Of a DNA stretch of 31,913 nucleotides, positions 25,194-31,913 are shown one piece after another. Source of the DNA: DASUBN01 sp035691665 (GTDB lineage: Bacteria; Pseudomonadota; Gammaproteobacteria; Natronospirales; REEB76); NCBI GenBank assembly GCA_035691665.1, contig DASSIS010000111.1, positions 1 to 31,913 of the forward strand. Reading direction: 5' to 3'. The position numbers and the translations under genes were made by a program. Every line of letters starts with the position of its first letter. Position 1 is the first letter of the stretch. A model generated the notes under the pieces. The model was not told where the DNA came from. It did not search any database and saw only the letters and a list, made by a program, of their open reading frames with translations.

Positions 25194-25640
25194 TCAGTGT
25201 GAGAGGCTTTTCTTGGCGAGTCTGAGGTGCGGACCCACGCGGAAGGCCGCTTTGGCGGCTTCCTGGATGCGGCCGTCGCTGCCGATGAGGTAAGTGACCC
25301 GCTGCACGGTGAGGCCCAGGAGGCCGTCGCAGCCATAGGCGCGGATCACGCGTCGTTCGGGATCGGCGAGCAGGCTGAACCCCAGGTGGTAGCGCTCCCG
25401 GAAGCGGGTGTGGCTGGCGCTGTCTTGGGGACTTATGCCCAACAGGGTGACGCCCGCCCGGCCGAGCTCAGGTTCGAGCGCGCCGAAGGCGCAGGCTTCC
25501 TTGGTGCACACCGGGGTGAAATCCGCCGGATAGAAATACAGCAGCACCGGTCCCTTGGCCAGGAGCTCGGCGAGGTGCACCGGGCGGCCGTCCTGGTCCG
25601 GCAGGGTGAAATCGGGGGCGCTGTCGCCGGCTTTCAACAT
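25194..25640 (-). CDS. bcp: Peroxiredoxin, BCP/PrxQ type (148 aa)
   Basis: Thiol peroxidase of the AhpC/TSA superfamily. The active-site segment YPADFTPVCTKEACAF places the peroxidatic Cys at 45 and the resolving Cys at 50, the C-x4-C spacing of BCP/PrxQ enzymes. The N-terminal APDFTLPDQDGRPVHL and the later LLGISPQDSASHTRF are family landmarks. Full length for the family; cytosolic. It would reduce hydrogen and organic peroxides using thioredoxin. It is the first gene of a two-gene unit with the TPR-sulfotransferase and diverges from ugd. The link to sulfotransfer is not obvious. Confidence 0.92.
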   Translation of the reverse strand: MLKAGDSAPDFTLPDQDGRPVHLAELLAKGPVLLYFYPADFTPVCTKEACAFGALEPELGRAGVTLLGISPQDSASHTRFRERYHLGFSLLADPERRVIRAYGCDGLLGLTVQRVTYLIGSDGRIQEAAKAAFRVGPHLRLAKKSLSH

Positions 25641-25703
25641 GGTCAGGTCATCCTCGTGCTGAGCCCGCCGCGGTACCGGTGTATCCCGGCCGGACGGCAG
25701 GCC

Positions 25704-25720
25704 ACTGTTATAATGACAGT
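25704..25720 (+). promoter_or_regulatory. Extended -10 promoter of ugd embedded in an inverted repeat
   Basis: TGTTATAAT (25706-25714) is a perfect extended -10, about 65 bp before the ugd ATG. No good -35 is visible, as expected for an extended -10 promoter. ACTGT (25704-25708) and ACAGT (25716-25720) flank it symmetrically, so a repressor could sit on the -10 element. Confidence 0.55.
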
Positions 25721-25779
25721 TTCAGGGACCAGCGGCGAGTTCGCCGCGACCACCCACTCCCCATCTCTAAGGGTCAGCA

Positions 25780-27114
25780 ATGAAGATAACGGTGCATGGC
25801 AGCGGTTACGTGGGCCTGGTGAGCGCCGCGTGCTTCGCTAACATGGGCAACGACGTGCTCTGCGTGGACGTGGACAAGGCGCGCGTGGCGCGCCTCAAGC
25901 AGGGTGAAGTCCCCATCGTGGAGCCCGGGCTGGATCACCTGATGGCCGACGGCATCAAGAGCGGCCGCCTCAAGTTCACCGACGTGCCGGCGGAGGGCGT
26001 GAAGTTCGGCCTGCTGCAGTTCATCGCCGTGGGCACCCCTCCCGACGAGGATGGTTCCGCGGACCTGCGCTACGTGCTGCAGGTGGCCAAGACCATCGGC
26101 GAGCACATGGACGGCGAGAAGATCGTGGTGGACAAGTCCACGGTGCCGGTGGGTACCGCCGACAAGGTGCACGATGCCATCGCCGCCGCCCAGAAGGTCC
26201 GCGGCACCCACCACCCTTATGAAGTGGTCTCCAACCCCGAGTTCCTGAAGGAAGGCAGCGCGGTGGAGGACTTCGCCCATCCGGACCGCATCGTGGTGGG
26301 GGCCTCCGGTACCCGCGGCGTGGAGGTGATGCGCACCCTGTACGCACCCTTCACCCGCAACCACGAGCGCCTCATGATCATGGCGGTGCGGGATGCGGAG
26401 TTCACCAAGTACGCGGCCAATGCCATGCTGGCCACCCGCATCAGCATGATGAACGAGTTCGCCAACGTGGCCGAGCGCTTAGGGGTGGACATCGAGCAGG
26501 TCCGCAAGGGCATCGGGTCGGACCCCCGCATCGGCTACCACTTCCTCTACGCCGGCGTGGGCTACGGTGGCTCCTGCTTCCCCAAGGACGTGTCGGCGCT
26601 CACGCGCACCGCAGTGAAGGCGGGTTACGAGCCCGTGCTGCTGCATGCGGTGGAGGAGGTGAACCGCCGTCAGAAAGAGACGCTGTTCCAGAAGATCCAC
26701 AAGCATTTCGGCGGGAAGCTCAAGGGCCGGACCATCGCCCTGTGGGGGCTCGCTTTCAAGCCCAACACCGACGACATGCGCGAAGCCCCGAGCCGGGTGC
26801 TGATGGAGGCGCTATGGAAGGAGGGGGTGAAAGTGCGCGCCTTCGACCCCGCCGCCCTGCATGAAGCCAAGCGTCTCTACAGCAGCCAGCCCTTGCTGGA
26901 ACTCTGCGAGCAGCAACCGGATTGCCTGGACGGGGCCGATGCCCTGGTGGTGATCACTGAGTGGACCCAGTTCCGCAGCCCCGACTTCGACGACATCAAG
27001 CGCCGGCTGAAGCAGCCGGTCGTCTTCGACGGCCGCAACGTCTACGAACCGGCCGCGATGCGGGCGCTCGGCATCACCCATTATTCCGTGGGCCGCCCTG
27101 CCGTCAATGCCTAG
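25780..27114 (+). CDS. ugd: UDP-glucose 6-dehydrogenase
   Basis: Oxidises UDP-glucose to UDP-glucuronate with two NAD+, supplying precursors for exopolysaccharide, capsule or LPS. The NAD-binding GSGYVGLVSAACFANMG lies at residues 7-23, FIAVGTPPDEDGSADLRYV at 81-99 and VSNPEFLKEGSAVEDF at 150-165. The catalytic Cys is C266 in GYGGSCFPKD. LWGLAFKPNTDDMREAPS marks the C-terminal UDP-binding domain. At 444 residues it is full length. AAGGGTC precedes the ATG. No other polysaccharide genes are adjacent in the window. Its stop codon interlocks with that of the convergent protease gene. Confidence 0.96.
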   Translation: MKITVHGSGYVGLVSAACFANMGNDVLCVDVDKARVARLKQGEVPIVEPGLDHLMADGIKSGRLKFTDVPAEGVKFGLLQFIAVGTPPDEDGSADLRYVLQVAKTIGEHMDGEKIVVDKSTVPVGTADKVHDAIAAAQKVRGTHHPYEVVSNPEFLKEGSAVEDFAHPDRIVVGASGTRGVEVMRTLYAPFTRNHERLMIMAVRDAEFTKYAANAMLATRISMMNEFANVAERLGVDIEQVRKGIGSDPRIGYHFLYAGVGYGGSCFPKDVSALTRTAVKAGYEPVLLHAVEEVNRRQKETLFQKIHKHFGGKLKGRTIALWGLAFKPNTDDMREAPSRVLMEALWKEGVKVRAFDPAALHEAKRLYSSQPLLELCEQQPDCLDGADALVVITEWTQFRSPDFDDIKRRLKQPVVFDGRNVYEPAAMRALGITHYSVGRPAVNA

Positions 27115-29336
27115 GCGCGGCTGCGGCGCCGGCGCGCTGCCGCCGACAGCAGCAGCGCCGCCAAGCCGAGGAGACTCAGCGAGCCGCCGCCGCTCTTCGC
27201 GGGCGCGTTGACGGTCACGCTGATGCTGGTGGAGCCGCTGCCGCTGCTGCCGGTGCACTTCAGGCTCACGGTGTAGGTACCTGCGCTGGCGAAGGTGACG
27301 CTGGGCGCGCTCGTGCTGCTGTCCGCTATCCCCGAACCCGTGCCGAAATTCCAGTCGAACTTGAGGTTACCTACCGCCTTGTCAGCGGTGCAGGTACCGC
27401 TGAAGGCCTCGGCCTGGTCGGAAGTGAGCGTCGCGCCATCCGTCGGCGCCGTGATCTTGGCCGCGGGCACGGGGTAGTCACCGGCACTCAGCAGGCTGGT
27501 GACGATGGGTATACCGAAGCCGTAGGTCCCATTGGGGCTGGCCGTGCCGATCGGGGTCGCCGCTTGCTGCAGCAGGGTATACGGGGATTGGCCGGGATAG
27601 CCTTGCATGAGCAGCGCCAGGAGGCCTGCGATGTGAGGTGCGGCGGCGGAAGTGCCGCAGAAGGGGTTCTCGAAGCTGCCGGCGCCGGTCACGCTGACGC
27701 AATCCGGCGCCACGAAGTCCGGTTTCTGGATGCTCACGGTGGCATTGGGGGTGACCCCGTATTCCACCGGGCCCAAGGAGCTATAAGACTCGATGTTGTA
27801 GGTGCCGAACAAGGCATCGGGGGCGTCCACCGCTCCCACGGAGATCTCGTTGGGAGAGGGCAGGGCGGCATGACCGTATACGCTGCCCGGAGTGCTCGGT
27901 GTGACCTGCACCGGCACGGCTTTACTCATGTCGAACACCAGTATCTTGAGGTTGGTCCCGGGGCTGCCGGCGTGCTGGAACACTTCCAGGTAATAGGTGG
28001 AGGCGGCAGCGGTCCATTCGCTGCCTTGCACGGGCTGTGGGCCCGGCGTATTGCCCGGGTTCTTGGTATTGTCCTGATTGCAGGGTCCGCCGGGAGAGCT
28101 GCTGCTCGGGGCCGGGCTGATGTTCATACCCTGGTTACAGGCTACGGCCTCGTGGCCTGTGCTGCCACCTGAGCTGGCAGTGGGGTTATCGAAGACCACC
28201 ACGTCGTAGTCATTGGGATCGTTGGTGGTGGCTTTGTCGTCCCAGGGGTCGTTCCATTCCACCAGATACGCTATCTTGTCACCCGAGGGTACCGATATCT
28301 GCAGATAAGGAGTGCCGCCGCCGAAGTCCTCCGCCTGGGTATAGGTCACACCGTTCACCGTCGTGCCAGGCGGACTCAGCGGGATGGGGTTCCAGGTGCC
28401 CTGCCAGTAGCCCGTGGCGTCGTTGCCCGTGGCCGTCACCAGGTGGGTGTTCGGGTGGGCGCTGACGAAGTCCCGGATGCCGGTATTGAAATCGTCGTCG
28501 CTGAACATCGCGCCGCCGGGGAAAGCCAGGTCATCCACGATGACGTTGGCGCCGATGTTGGTGTTGAAGTCATCCAGGCAGGTGAGGAAGTCCGCGGTGG
28601 TGTTGGGGCCGCAGAAGCCGAGGCGTTTCAAGCCCGGGGCGAGGTCGTAGACGATCTCCATCATGGCGGTGCCTTCATCGCCCTTGCCACCGAGGCTCGG
28701 GTCCTTCCAGACGTTGGCAGGCAGGTCGCCGGTCTTCTGGGAATCGCTGATGTGGTCGGCGCCGTCGGATATCACCCCTACGGTTATGCCCTGGCCGTCG
28801 ATGCCGGTGGCGCTGCGGAAGCTCGCGCTGCCCAGGATCTTGTCCCCTTGGGTGGTCACGGAACCCGTCTGGGCCCTCGGACCGAAGGGCGGGTCAGCCC
28901 GGCGGACCGCATAGCGGGGCAGGCTGACGCGGAGCACGCCATCCAGCTGGGCGACCGTGTCCAAGGCAGTAGCCGGCACCCAGGCCTGGATCACCTTCAG
29001 TCGGGGACTCACCTTGATATCAGCCGCGCCCAGGCCCTTCAGCGCCGCAGTGTCGGGCGTTACGCCCTGGGGGTCGTAATGCAGGTATACCTGGACCTGA
29101 TCCAGGGAATTCCAATGGGGTTCCAGGGGCGAGTAACCATGCAGCGCCTGGCGCACCAGCGCCTCGGACATGAGCGGTATCTCGGCATGCCGTGCCGCGG
29201 CCTCGGCGATGGGAGTGAGTTCCTTGCCGAGCTTGGGATGCGCGGTCAGGGAGTTTGCGCCCTCTACCTGCGAGCCGAGCGCCACCAGGACGCAGAAGAG
29301 TACGACGGACCGCCAGGAGAGAGGGATGCGCTTCAT
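27111..29336 (-). CDS. Secreted subtilase-fold (S8-like) protease with GlyGly-CTERM tail (741 aa)
   Basis: A signal peptide (1-26) is followed by a prodomain-like part (about 80-143, ending LRVSLPRYA) and a peptidase domain (about 165-615). Catalytic Asp: D191 in VGVISDGAD. Oxyanion Asn: N305 in ATGND. Nucleophile: S563 in CGTSAAAPHIAG. At the place of the usual H-G-T-H the sequence reads GDEGTAMMEIVYDLAPG, so Glu221 occupies the catalytic His position. A PKD-like beta domain (about 623-711) and a C-terminal Ser/Gly-rich stretch, hydrophobic helix and RRRR (715-741) follow. That tail is the GlyGly-CTERM signal, associated with type II secretion and rhombosortase processing. It probably shares a transcript with the lipoprotein gene 17 nt upstream. 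Confidence 0.9.
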   Translation of the reverse strand: MKRIPLSWRSVVLFCVLVALGSQVEGANSLTAHPKLGKELTPIAEAAARHAEIPLMSEALVRQALHGYSPLEPHWNSLDQVQVYLHYDPQGVTPDTAALKGLGAADIKVSPRLKVIQAWVPATALDTVAQLDGVLRVSLPRYAVRRADPPFGPRAQTGSVTTQGDKILGSASFRSATGIDGQGITVGVISDGADHISDSQKTGDLPANVWKDPSLGGKGDEGTAMMEIVYDLAPGLKRLGFCGPNTTADFLTCLDDFNTNIGANVIVDDLAFPGGAMFSDDDFNTGIRDFVSAHPNTHLVTATGNDATGYWQGTWNPIPLSPPGTTVNGVTYTQAEDFGGGTPYLQISVPSGDKIAYLVEWNDPWDDKATTNDPNDYDVVVFDNPTASSGGSTGHEAVACNQGMNISPAPSSSSPGGPCNQDNTKNPGNTPGPQPVQGSEWTAAASTYYLEVFQHAGSPGTNLKILVFDMSKAVPVQVTPSTPGSVYGHAALPSPNEISVGAVDAPDALFGTYNIESYSSLGPVEYGVTPNATVSIQKPDFVAPDCVSVTGAGSFENPFCGTSAAAPHIAGLLALLMQGYPGQSPYTLLQQAATPIGTASPNGTYGFGIPIVTSLLSAGDYPVPAAKITAPTDGATLTSDQAEAFSGTCTADKAVGNLKFDWNFGTGSGIADSSTSAPSVTFASAGTYTVSLKCTGSSGSGSTSISVTVNAPAKSGGGSLSLLGLAALLLSAAARRRRSRA

Positions 29337-29353
29337 CGGCTAGGGTGCTCCGT

Positions 29354-29776
29354 CTAATGGTGTTCGGCGTAGCGCGGCAGGGTGATACGGATGACAACGG
29401 ACGAGGCCACCAGGACGCCGACATCCTTGGCAGCGATCCAGCCCTGGATCAGTCCCATGGACGGTACAGGCTCTGGGTCCCCCAGCCCCAGGGCCGCGAG
29501 GCGCGCCACCACTTCAGGCGTGGTATCGGTCACGTAGACGTATACCTGTAACCGGCCGGCGGCGTCGCTGCGGGCGCTGCGGCCGTCCAGGCTATGCCCG
29601 GCTTGGAGTTGCGCCAGCGCGGTGCTCACTGCCGGAGCGAGTTTCTCGCCGGCAGCAGACCCCGCTGGCTGGGAGCGGCTGTCGCTGCAGGCTACGGCCA
29701 GCAGGCAGAGGAGCGCCAGGATGCAAAGGCCCGGCACAGTAGCGATGGACTTGCCTGTTTTACGGGTTGGATTCAT
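29354..29776 (-). CDS. Lipoprotein resembling the protease prodomain (140 aa)
   Basis: A basic N-terminus and hydrophobic segment end in the lipobox LAVAC, so Cys30 should be lipidated. Ser at +2 predicts outer-membrane sorting. The remaining 110 residues align by eye with residues 80-143 of the protease encoded 17 nt downstream: LQVYVYV against VQVYLHY, LGL against LGA, LIQGWIAAKDV against VIQAWVPATAL, and VIRITLPRYAEH against VLRVSLPRYAVR. It looks like a stand-alone prodomain. The likely role is folding helper or inhibitor of that protease, by analogy with I9-type propeptide inhibitors; this is inference. No clear ribosome site was seen. Confidence 0.8.
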   Translation of the reverse strand: MNPTRKTGKSIATVPGLCILALLCLLAVACSDSRSQPAGSAAGEKLAPAVSTALAQLQAGHSLDGRSARSDAAGRLQVYVYVTDTTPEVVARLAALGLGDPEPVPSMGLIQGWIAAKDVGVLVASSVVIRITLPRYAEHH

Positions 29777-29881
29777 GGATGGGGAGGGCAGGCGAGAGAC
29801 CGGATGGGTCTAGCCTAGCATGGCCATCCGAGGTCCCGAAGTGCAAGTTTTCGAGACAGATGCATGGCCCGATGCGGGAAT

Positions 29882-29910
29882 TTGGCGCCCGGCAGTGGGG
29901 ATGTTAAAAT
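29882..29910 (+). promoter_or_regulatory. Promoter of tRNA-Ala
   Basis: TTGGCG (29882-29887) and TAAAAT (29905-29910) are 17 bp apart. The -10 ends 14 nt before the tRNA. Confidence 0.7.
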
Positions 29911-29924
29911 CGCGCCGCATGATT

Positions 29925-30000
<76 letters not shown>

Positions 30001-30049
30001 ATCCTTTTACCTCCCACAGCGCCTCCGACGCAGGCATTCCGGTGCGGTC

Positions 30050-31075
30050 ATGACAGGCCAGGATATGGGGGGACATACTCCAGACGACGCCGGCATGGAA
30101 ACCGACATCTGGAGTTCCTATTGGCGCGGACCGCGCCTGGTCTGTTCCCTGGCCGGGACCGGTATCGGCTATCCCGAAGCGCTGGTGGAAGTGTGGCGGC
30201 GGTTCTTCGCGCAATTCCCTGAGGGCACGCGTCTGCTCGACATCGCCACCGGCAACGGTGCGGTCGCGATCATCGCCTCCGATACGGCCCGGTCCCTGGG
30301 TCGCCGCTTCGAAGTCCACGGCTGCGACCAGGCGGACATCGATCCGGCTGCGCACCTGCGCGGTACCGGCTTCGCCACCGAGGGCATACGTTTCCACCCC
30401 CGCACTCCTGCCGAGCACACTGGCTTCCCGGCGGCTTATTTCGACGTGGTCACCGGCCAGTTCGCCCTGGAATACACCGGCATGCCCGCGAGCGTCGTGG
30501 AAGCCGCCCGCATCCTCAAGCCCGGCGGCACGGCACGCTTCATCCTGCACATGAAGGGCAGCGAGATCTATACGCAGACCGAGCGGCAGCTGCAGGACAT
30601 CCATCTCGCCATGACGGAGCTCGGGGTACTGCAGAAGGCGCGTGCCATGTTCGCCGCCGCCTGGGCCTCTGACTCGGCCGGCGGTTCCGACGAGCAGCGG
30701 CTGGTGGAGGCGCGCCGGGCTCAGGAGGCTTACCTGCAGGCAGCGCGCATCCTCGATGAGCGGGTGCCGACCGCGGCTTACAAGGAACTCTTCATCTCCA
30801 TACTGAAGGTGGTGGCCTATCAATGGGAGCACCGGCGGGAGCAGGACCCACGAGAGTTCGCGGCGCGCCTCGACGCGATGGAGCGCGAGATCGCTCTGGC
30901 CGAGAAGCGGCATGCGGCCATGTGTGAGCACGCGCTGGACGCGACGCAAGTAGAGCGGCTTAAGGCGCTACTCGAGGGCAGCGGCTTCCTGCCCCCCGCG
31001 CTCGGGACCCTGAAGATCACCATGAATGGCGTGGAAGGCGGTGTCGGCTGGGACCTGCAGGTCCGCCGCGGATAG
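30050..31075 (+). CDS. Class I SAM-dependent methyltransferase (341 aa)
   Basis: SAM-binding motif I is LDIATGNG at residues 63-70. The acidic residue after strand 2 lies in VHGCDQAD, motif III-like residues in DVVTGQFALEY, and post-motif EAARILKPGGTARFILHM is typical of Methyltransf_11/25 domains. The second half is helical and charged (RLDAMEREIALAEKRHAAMC), with no counterpart I recognise. The substrate is unknown. Start uncertain: the frame is open back through the tRNA. ATG 30050, 30065 or 30095 are possible and none has a strong ribosome site. There is no terminator before the tRNA-Arg region. Confidence 0.85.
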   Translation: MTGQDMGGHTPDDAGMETDIWSSYWRGPRLVCSLAGTGIGYPEALVEVWRRFFAQFPEGTRLLDIATGNGAVAIIASDTARSLGRRFEVHGCDQADIDPAAHLRGTGFATEGIRFHPRTPAEHTGFPAAYFDVVTGQFALEYTGMPASVVEAARILKPGGTARFILHMKGSEIYTQTERQLQDIHLAMTELGVLQKARAMFAAAWASDSAGGSDEQRLVEARRAQEAYLQAARILDERVPTAAYKELFISILKVVAYQWEHRREQDPREFAARLDAMEREIALAEKRHAAMCEHALDATQVERLKALLEGSGFLPPALGTLKITMNGVEGGVGWDLQVRRG

Positions 31076-31076
31076 C

Positions 31077-31115
31077 CGGTATAATCCGCGAACGCTGCCC
31101 CGGTAGCTCAGTTGG
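31077..31115 (+). pseudogene. Duplicated tRNA-Arg promoter plus 5' tRNA fragment
   Basis: These 39 bp match 31186-31224 without gaps at 34 of 39 positions, at an offset of 109 bp. The TATAAT (31080-31085) and the first 19 nt of tRNA-Arg (31097-31115) are copied exactly. The copy stops in the D-arm, so no tRNA can form from it. Confidence 0.8.
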
Positions 31116-31135
31116 GTCCGCCGCATGCGGCGGAC
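31116..31135. repeat. Perfect 20-bp palindrome joined to the tRNA fragment
   Basis: GTCCGCCGCA and its exact reverse complement TGCGGCGGAC abut directly where the tRNA fragment ends. It could form a cruciform or RNA hairpin and resembles REP-type palindromes. No second copy was seen in the window. Confidence 0.6.
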
Positions 31136-31188
31136 GCGAGGCAGGAAGCCGAGCTGGTGGCGTGACCAGGGATGGGGATTGCTATCGG

Positions 31189-31194
31189 TATAAT
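31189..31194 (+). promoter_or_regulatory. -10 element of tRNA-Arg
   Basis: A perfect TATAAT ends 11 nt before the tRNA. The same spacing is kept in the upstream copy. No good -35 hexamer is visible at 17 bp. Confidence 0.55.
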
Positions 31195-31205
31195 CAGTGA
31201 ATCGT

Positions 31206-31282
31206 GCCCCGGTAGCTCAGTTGGATAGAGCGCACCCCTCCTAAGGGTGAGGCCGGCGGTTCAACTCCGCCCCGGGGCGCCA
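31206..31282 (+). tRNA. tRNA-Arg (anticodon CCT)
   Basis: 77 nt including encoded CCA. The acceptor is GCCCCGG/CCGGGGC, the D-stem GCTC/GAGC, the anticodon stem CACCC/GGGTG and the loop CTCCTAA, giving anticodon CCT. The T-loop is TTCAACT. It reads AGG arginine codons, which are rare in GC-rich proteobacteria. Confidence 0.95.
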
Positions 31283-31320
31283 TATGCCGGATCGATACAT
31301 CCCAGCGTGAGTCCCATCCC

Positions 31321-31913
31321 ATGAGCCGTGAGAATGCAGCAGTGACGAGTAAGGCAGCGGAGGGGGTCTCGCGGCTCAAGCATCCGCTTTCCCTGGAACA
31401 ATTCTACCGTGACTACTACATCCCCAGGCGCCCACTGATCATCGGCACCGATTCGTTCGCAGAGCTCGGCTGGCAGACCGACCGCTGGAGCAACGACTAT
31501 CTGCTCTACAAGGCCGGTTCCCAGGACGTGATGGTTCTGCACCGGGACGACGCCAGCAACTTCGCCCCGGAGCACGCGCGGTACCGGCCGATGCGGTTCC
31601 ACGAGTTCATGGCGAGCGTCATGGCTGCTCCCCAGGGCAACCGCGACCTGTACCTCAACCTGCAGCACGATAAGGTCATGGAGCCGCCGCTCTTGCAGCT
31701 CATCGGGGATTTCAACGTCCCGATCTACTTCAAGGACCTGGCGCTGCGCTGCGTCAACCTGTGGATGGGCAACAGCTCAGATTCGATCACCACCCCGCTG
31801 CACCACGACTTCAACGACAACCTCTACGCGGTGGTGGAGGGACGCAAGCATTTCACGCTGTTCCCCCCCGAGCAGGCGCCGAACCTCTATCCCCAGGGGG
31901 AACTGCAGGGTGT
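31321..31913 (+). CDS. Cupin_8/JmjC-like oxygenase, C-terminus cut by window edge
   Basis: The frame is open from the ATG at 31321 to the window edge (197 codons seen). No strong ribosome site is visible; GTGAG lies about 10 nt upstream. The N-terminal half has LSLEQFYRDYYIPRRPLIIG. The metal-binding H-x-D is H161-x-D163 in TTPLHHDFNDNLYAVVEGRK, followed by HFTLFPPEQ. This arrangement is typical of Fe(II)/2-oxoglutarate cupin_8 (JmjC-type) hydroxylases acting on proteins or small molecules. The second metal His and the 2-oxoglutarate Lys/Arg would lie partly beyond the window. Substrate unknown. Confidence 0.82.
   Translation, partial: MSRENAAVTSKAAEGVSRLKHPLSLEQFYRDYYIPRRPLIIGTDSFAELGWQTDRWSNDYLLYKAGSQDVMVLHRDDASNFAPEHARYRPMRFHEFMASVMAAPQGNRDLYLNLQHDKVMEPPLLQLIGDFNVPIYFKDLALRCVNLWMGNSSDSITTPLHHDFNDNLYAVVEGRKHFTLFPPEQAPNLYPQGELQG

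Overview
The window is GC-rich with strong G/C in third codon positions. It comes from a Gram-negative bacterium, most likely a gammaproteobacterium. The support is an outer-membrane beta-barrel protein, an OmpA-type duplicated domain, an RND efflux operon, a lipoprotein with a lipobox, and a GlyGly-CTERM tail on a secreted protease. I cannot name the genus from sequence alone.

Region 1-10,844 is a surface-protein locus. A truncated secreted-protein gene (1-868, minus) diverges across an AT-rich promoter region from a plus-strand cluster of three exported proteins with DUF11-type repeats (1224-2189, 2206-2697, 2990-4195). The cluster ends with a gene for a protein of about 2,160 residues (to 10,844). 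That protein joins DUF11 and Cna-B-like domains, two OmpA-type peptidoglycan-binding domains and a large C-terminal beta-barrel. Structured RNA leaders sit before the third and fourth genes. Three of the exported proteins share a P-x-G-(T/S)-x-I-S-N-x-A motif just after the signal peptide. This is the best candidate for an undescribed system: a barrel-anchored surface layer or fibre with dedicated small subunits. That role is inference.

Region 10,845-18,600: tandem terminator hairpins, then a minus-strand inner-membrane TPR protein with a histone-like basic tail. A CPA1-type antiporter, a large secreted Asp-box repeat protein and a DUF1304 membrane protein follow on the plus strand. Next come tRNA-Val(CAC), a gene-free stretch with three DnaA-box-like sites, and a small hypothetical gene.

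Region 18,597-25,640 is on the minus strand. A PadR regulator, membrane-fusion protein and RND pump form an interlocked operon with a clear promoter, operator candidates and a terminator. Beside it is a peroxiredoxin plus TPR-sulfotransferase pair.

Region 25,641-31,913: ugd (UDP-glucose dehydrogenase) converges on a subtilase-fold protease whose catalytic His position reads Glu. The two stop codons share one CTAG. Directly upstream of the protease is a lipoprotein that resembles the protease's own prodomain. After tRNA-Ala(CGC) come a SAM methyltransferase, a duplicated 5' fragment of tRNA-Arg with its promoter and a 20-bp palindrome, the intact tRNA-Arg(CCT), and a truncated cupin/JmjC-type oxygenase.
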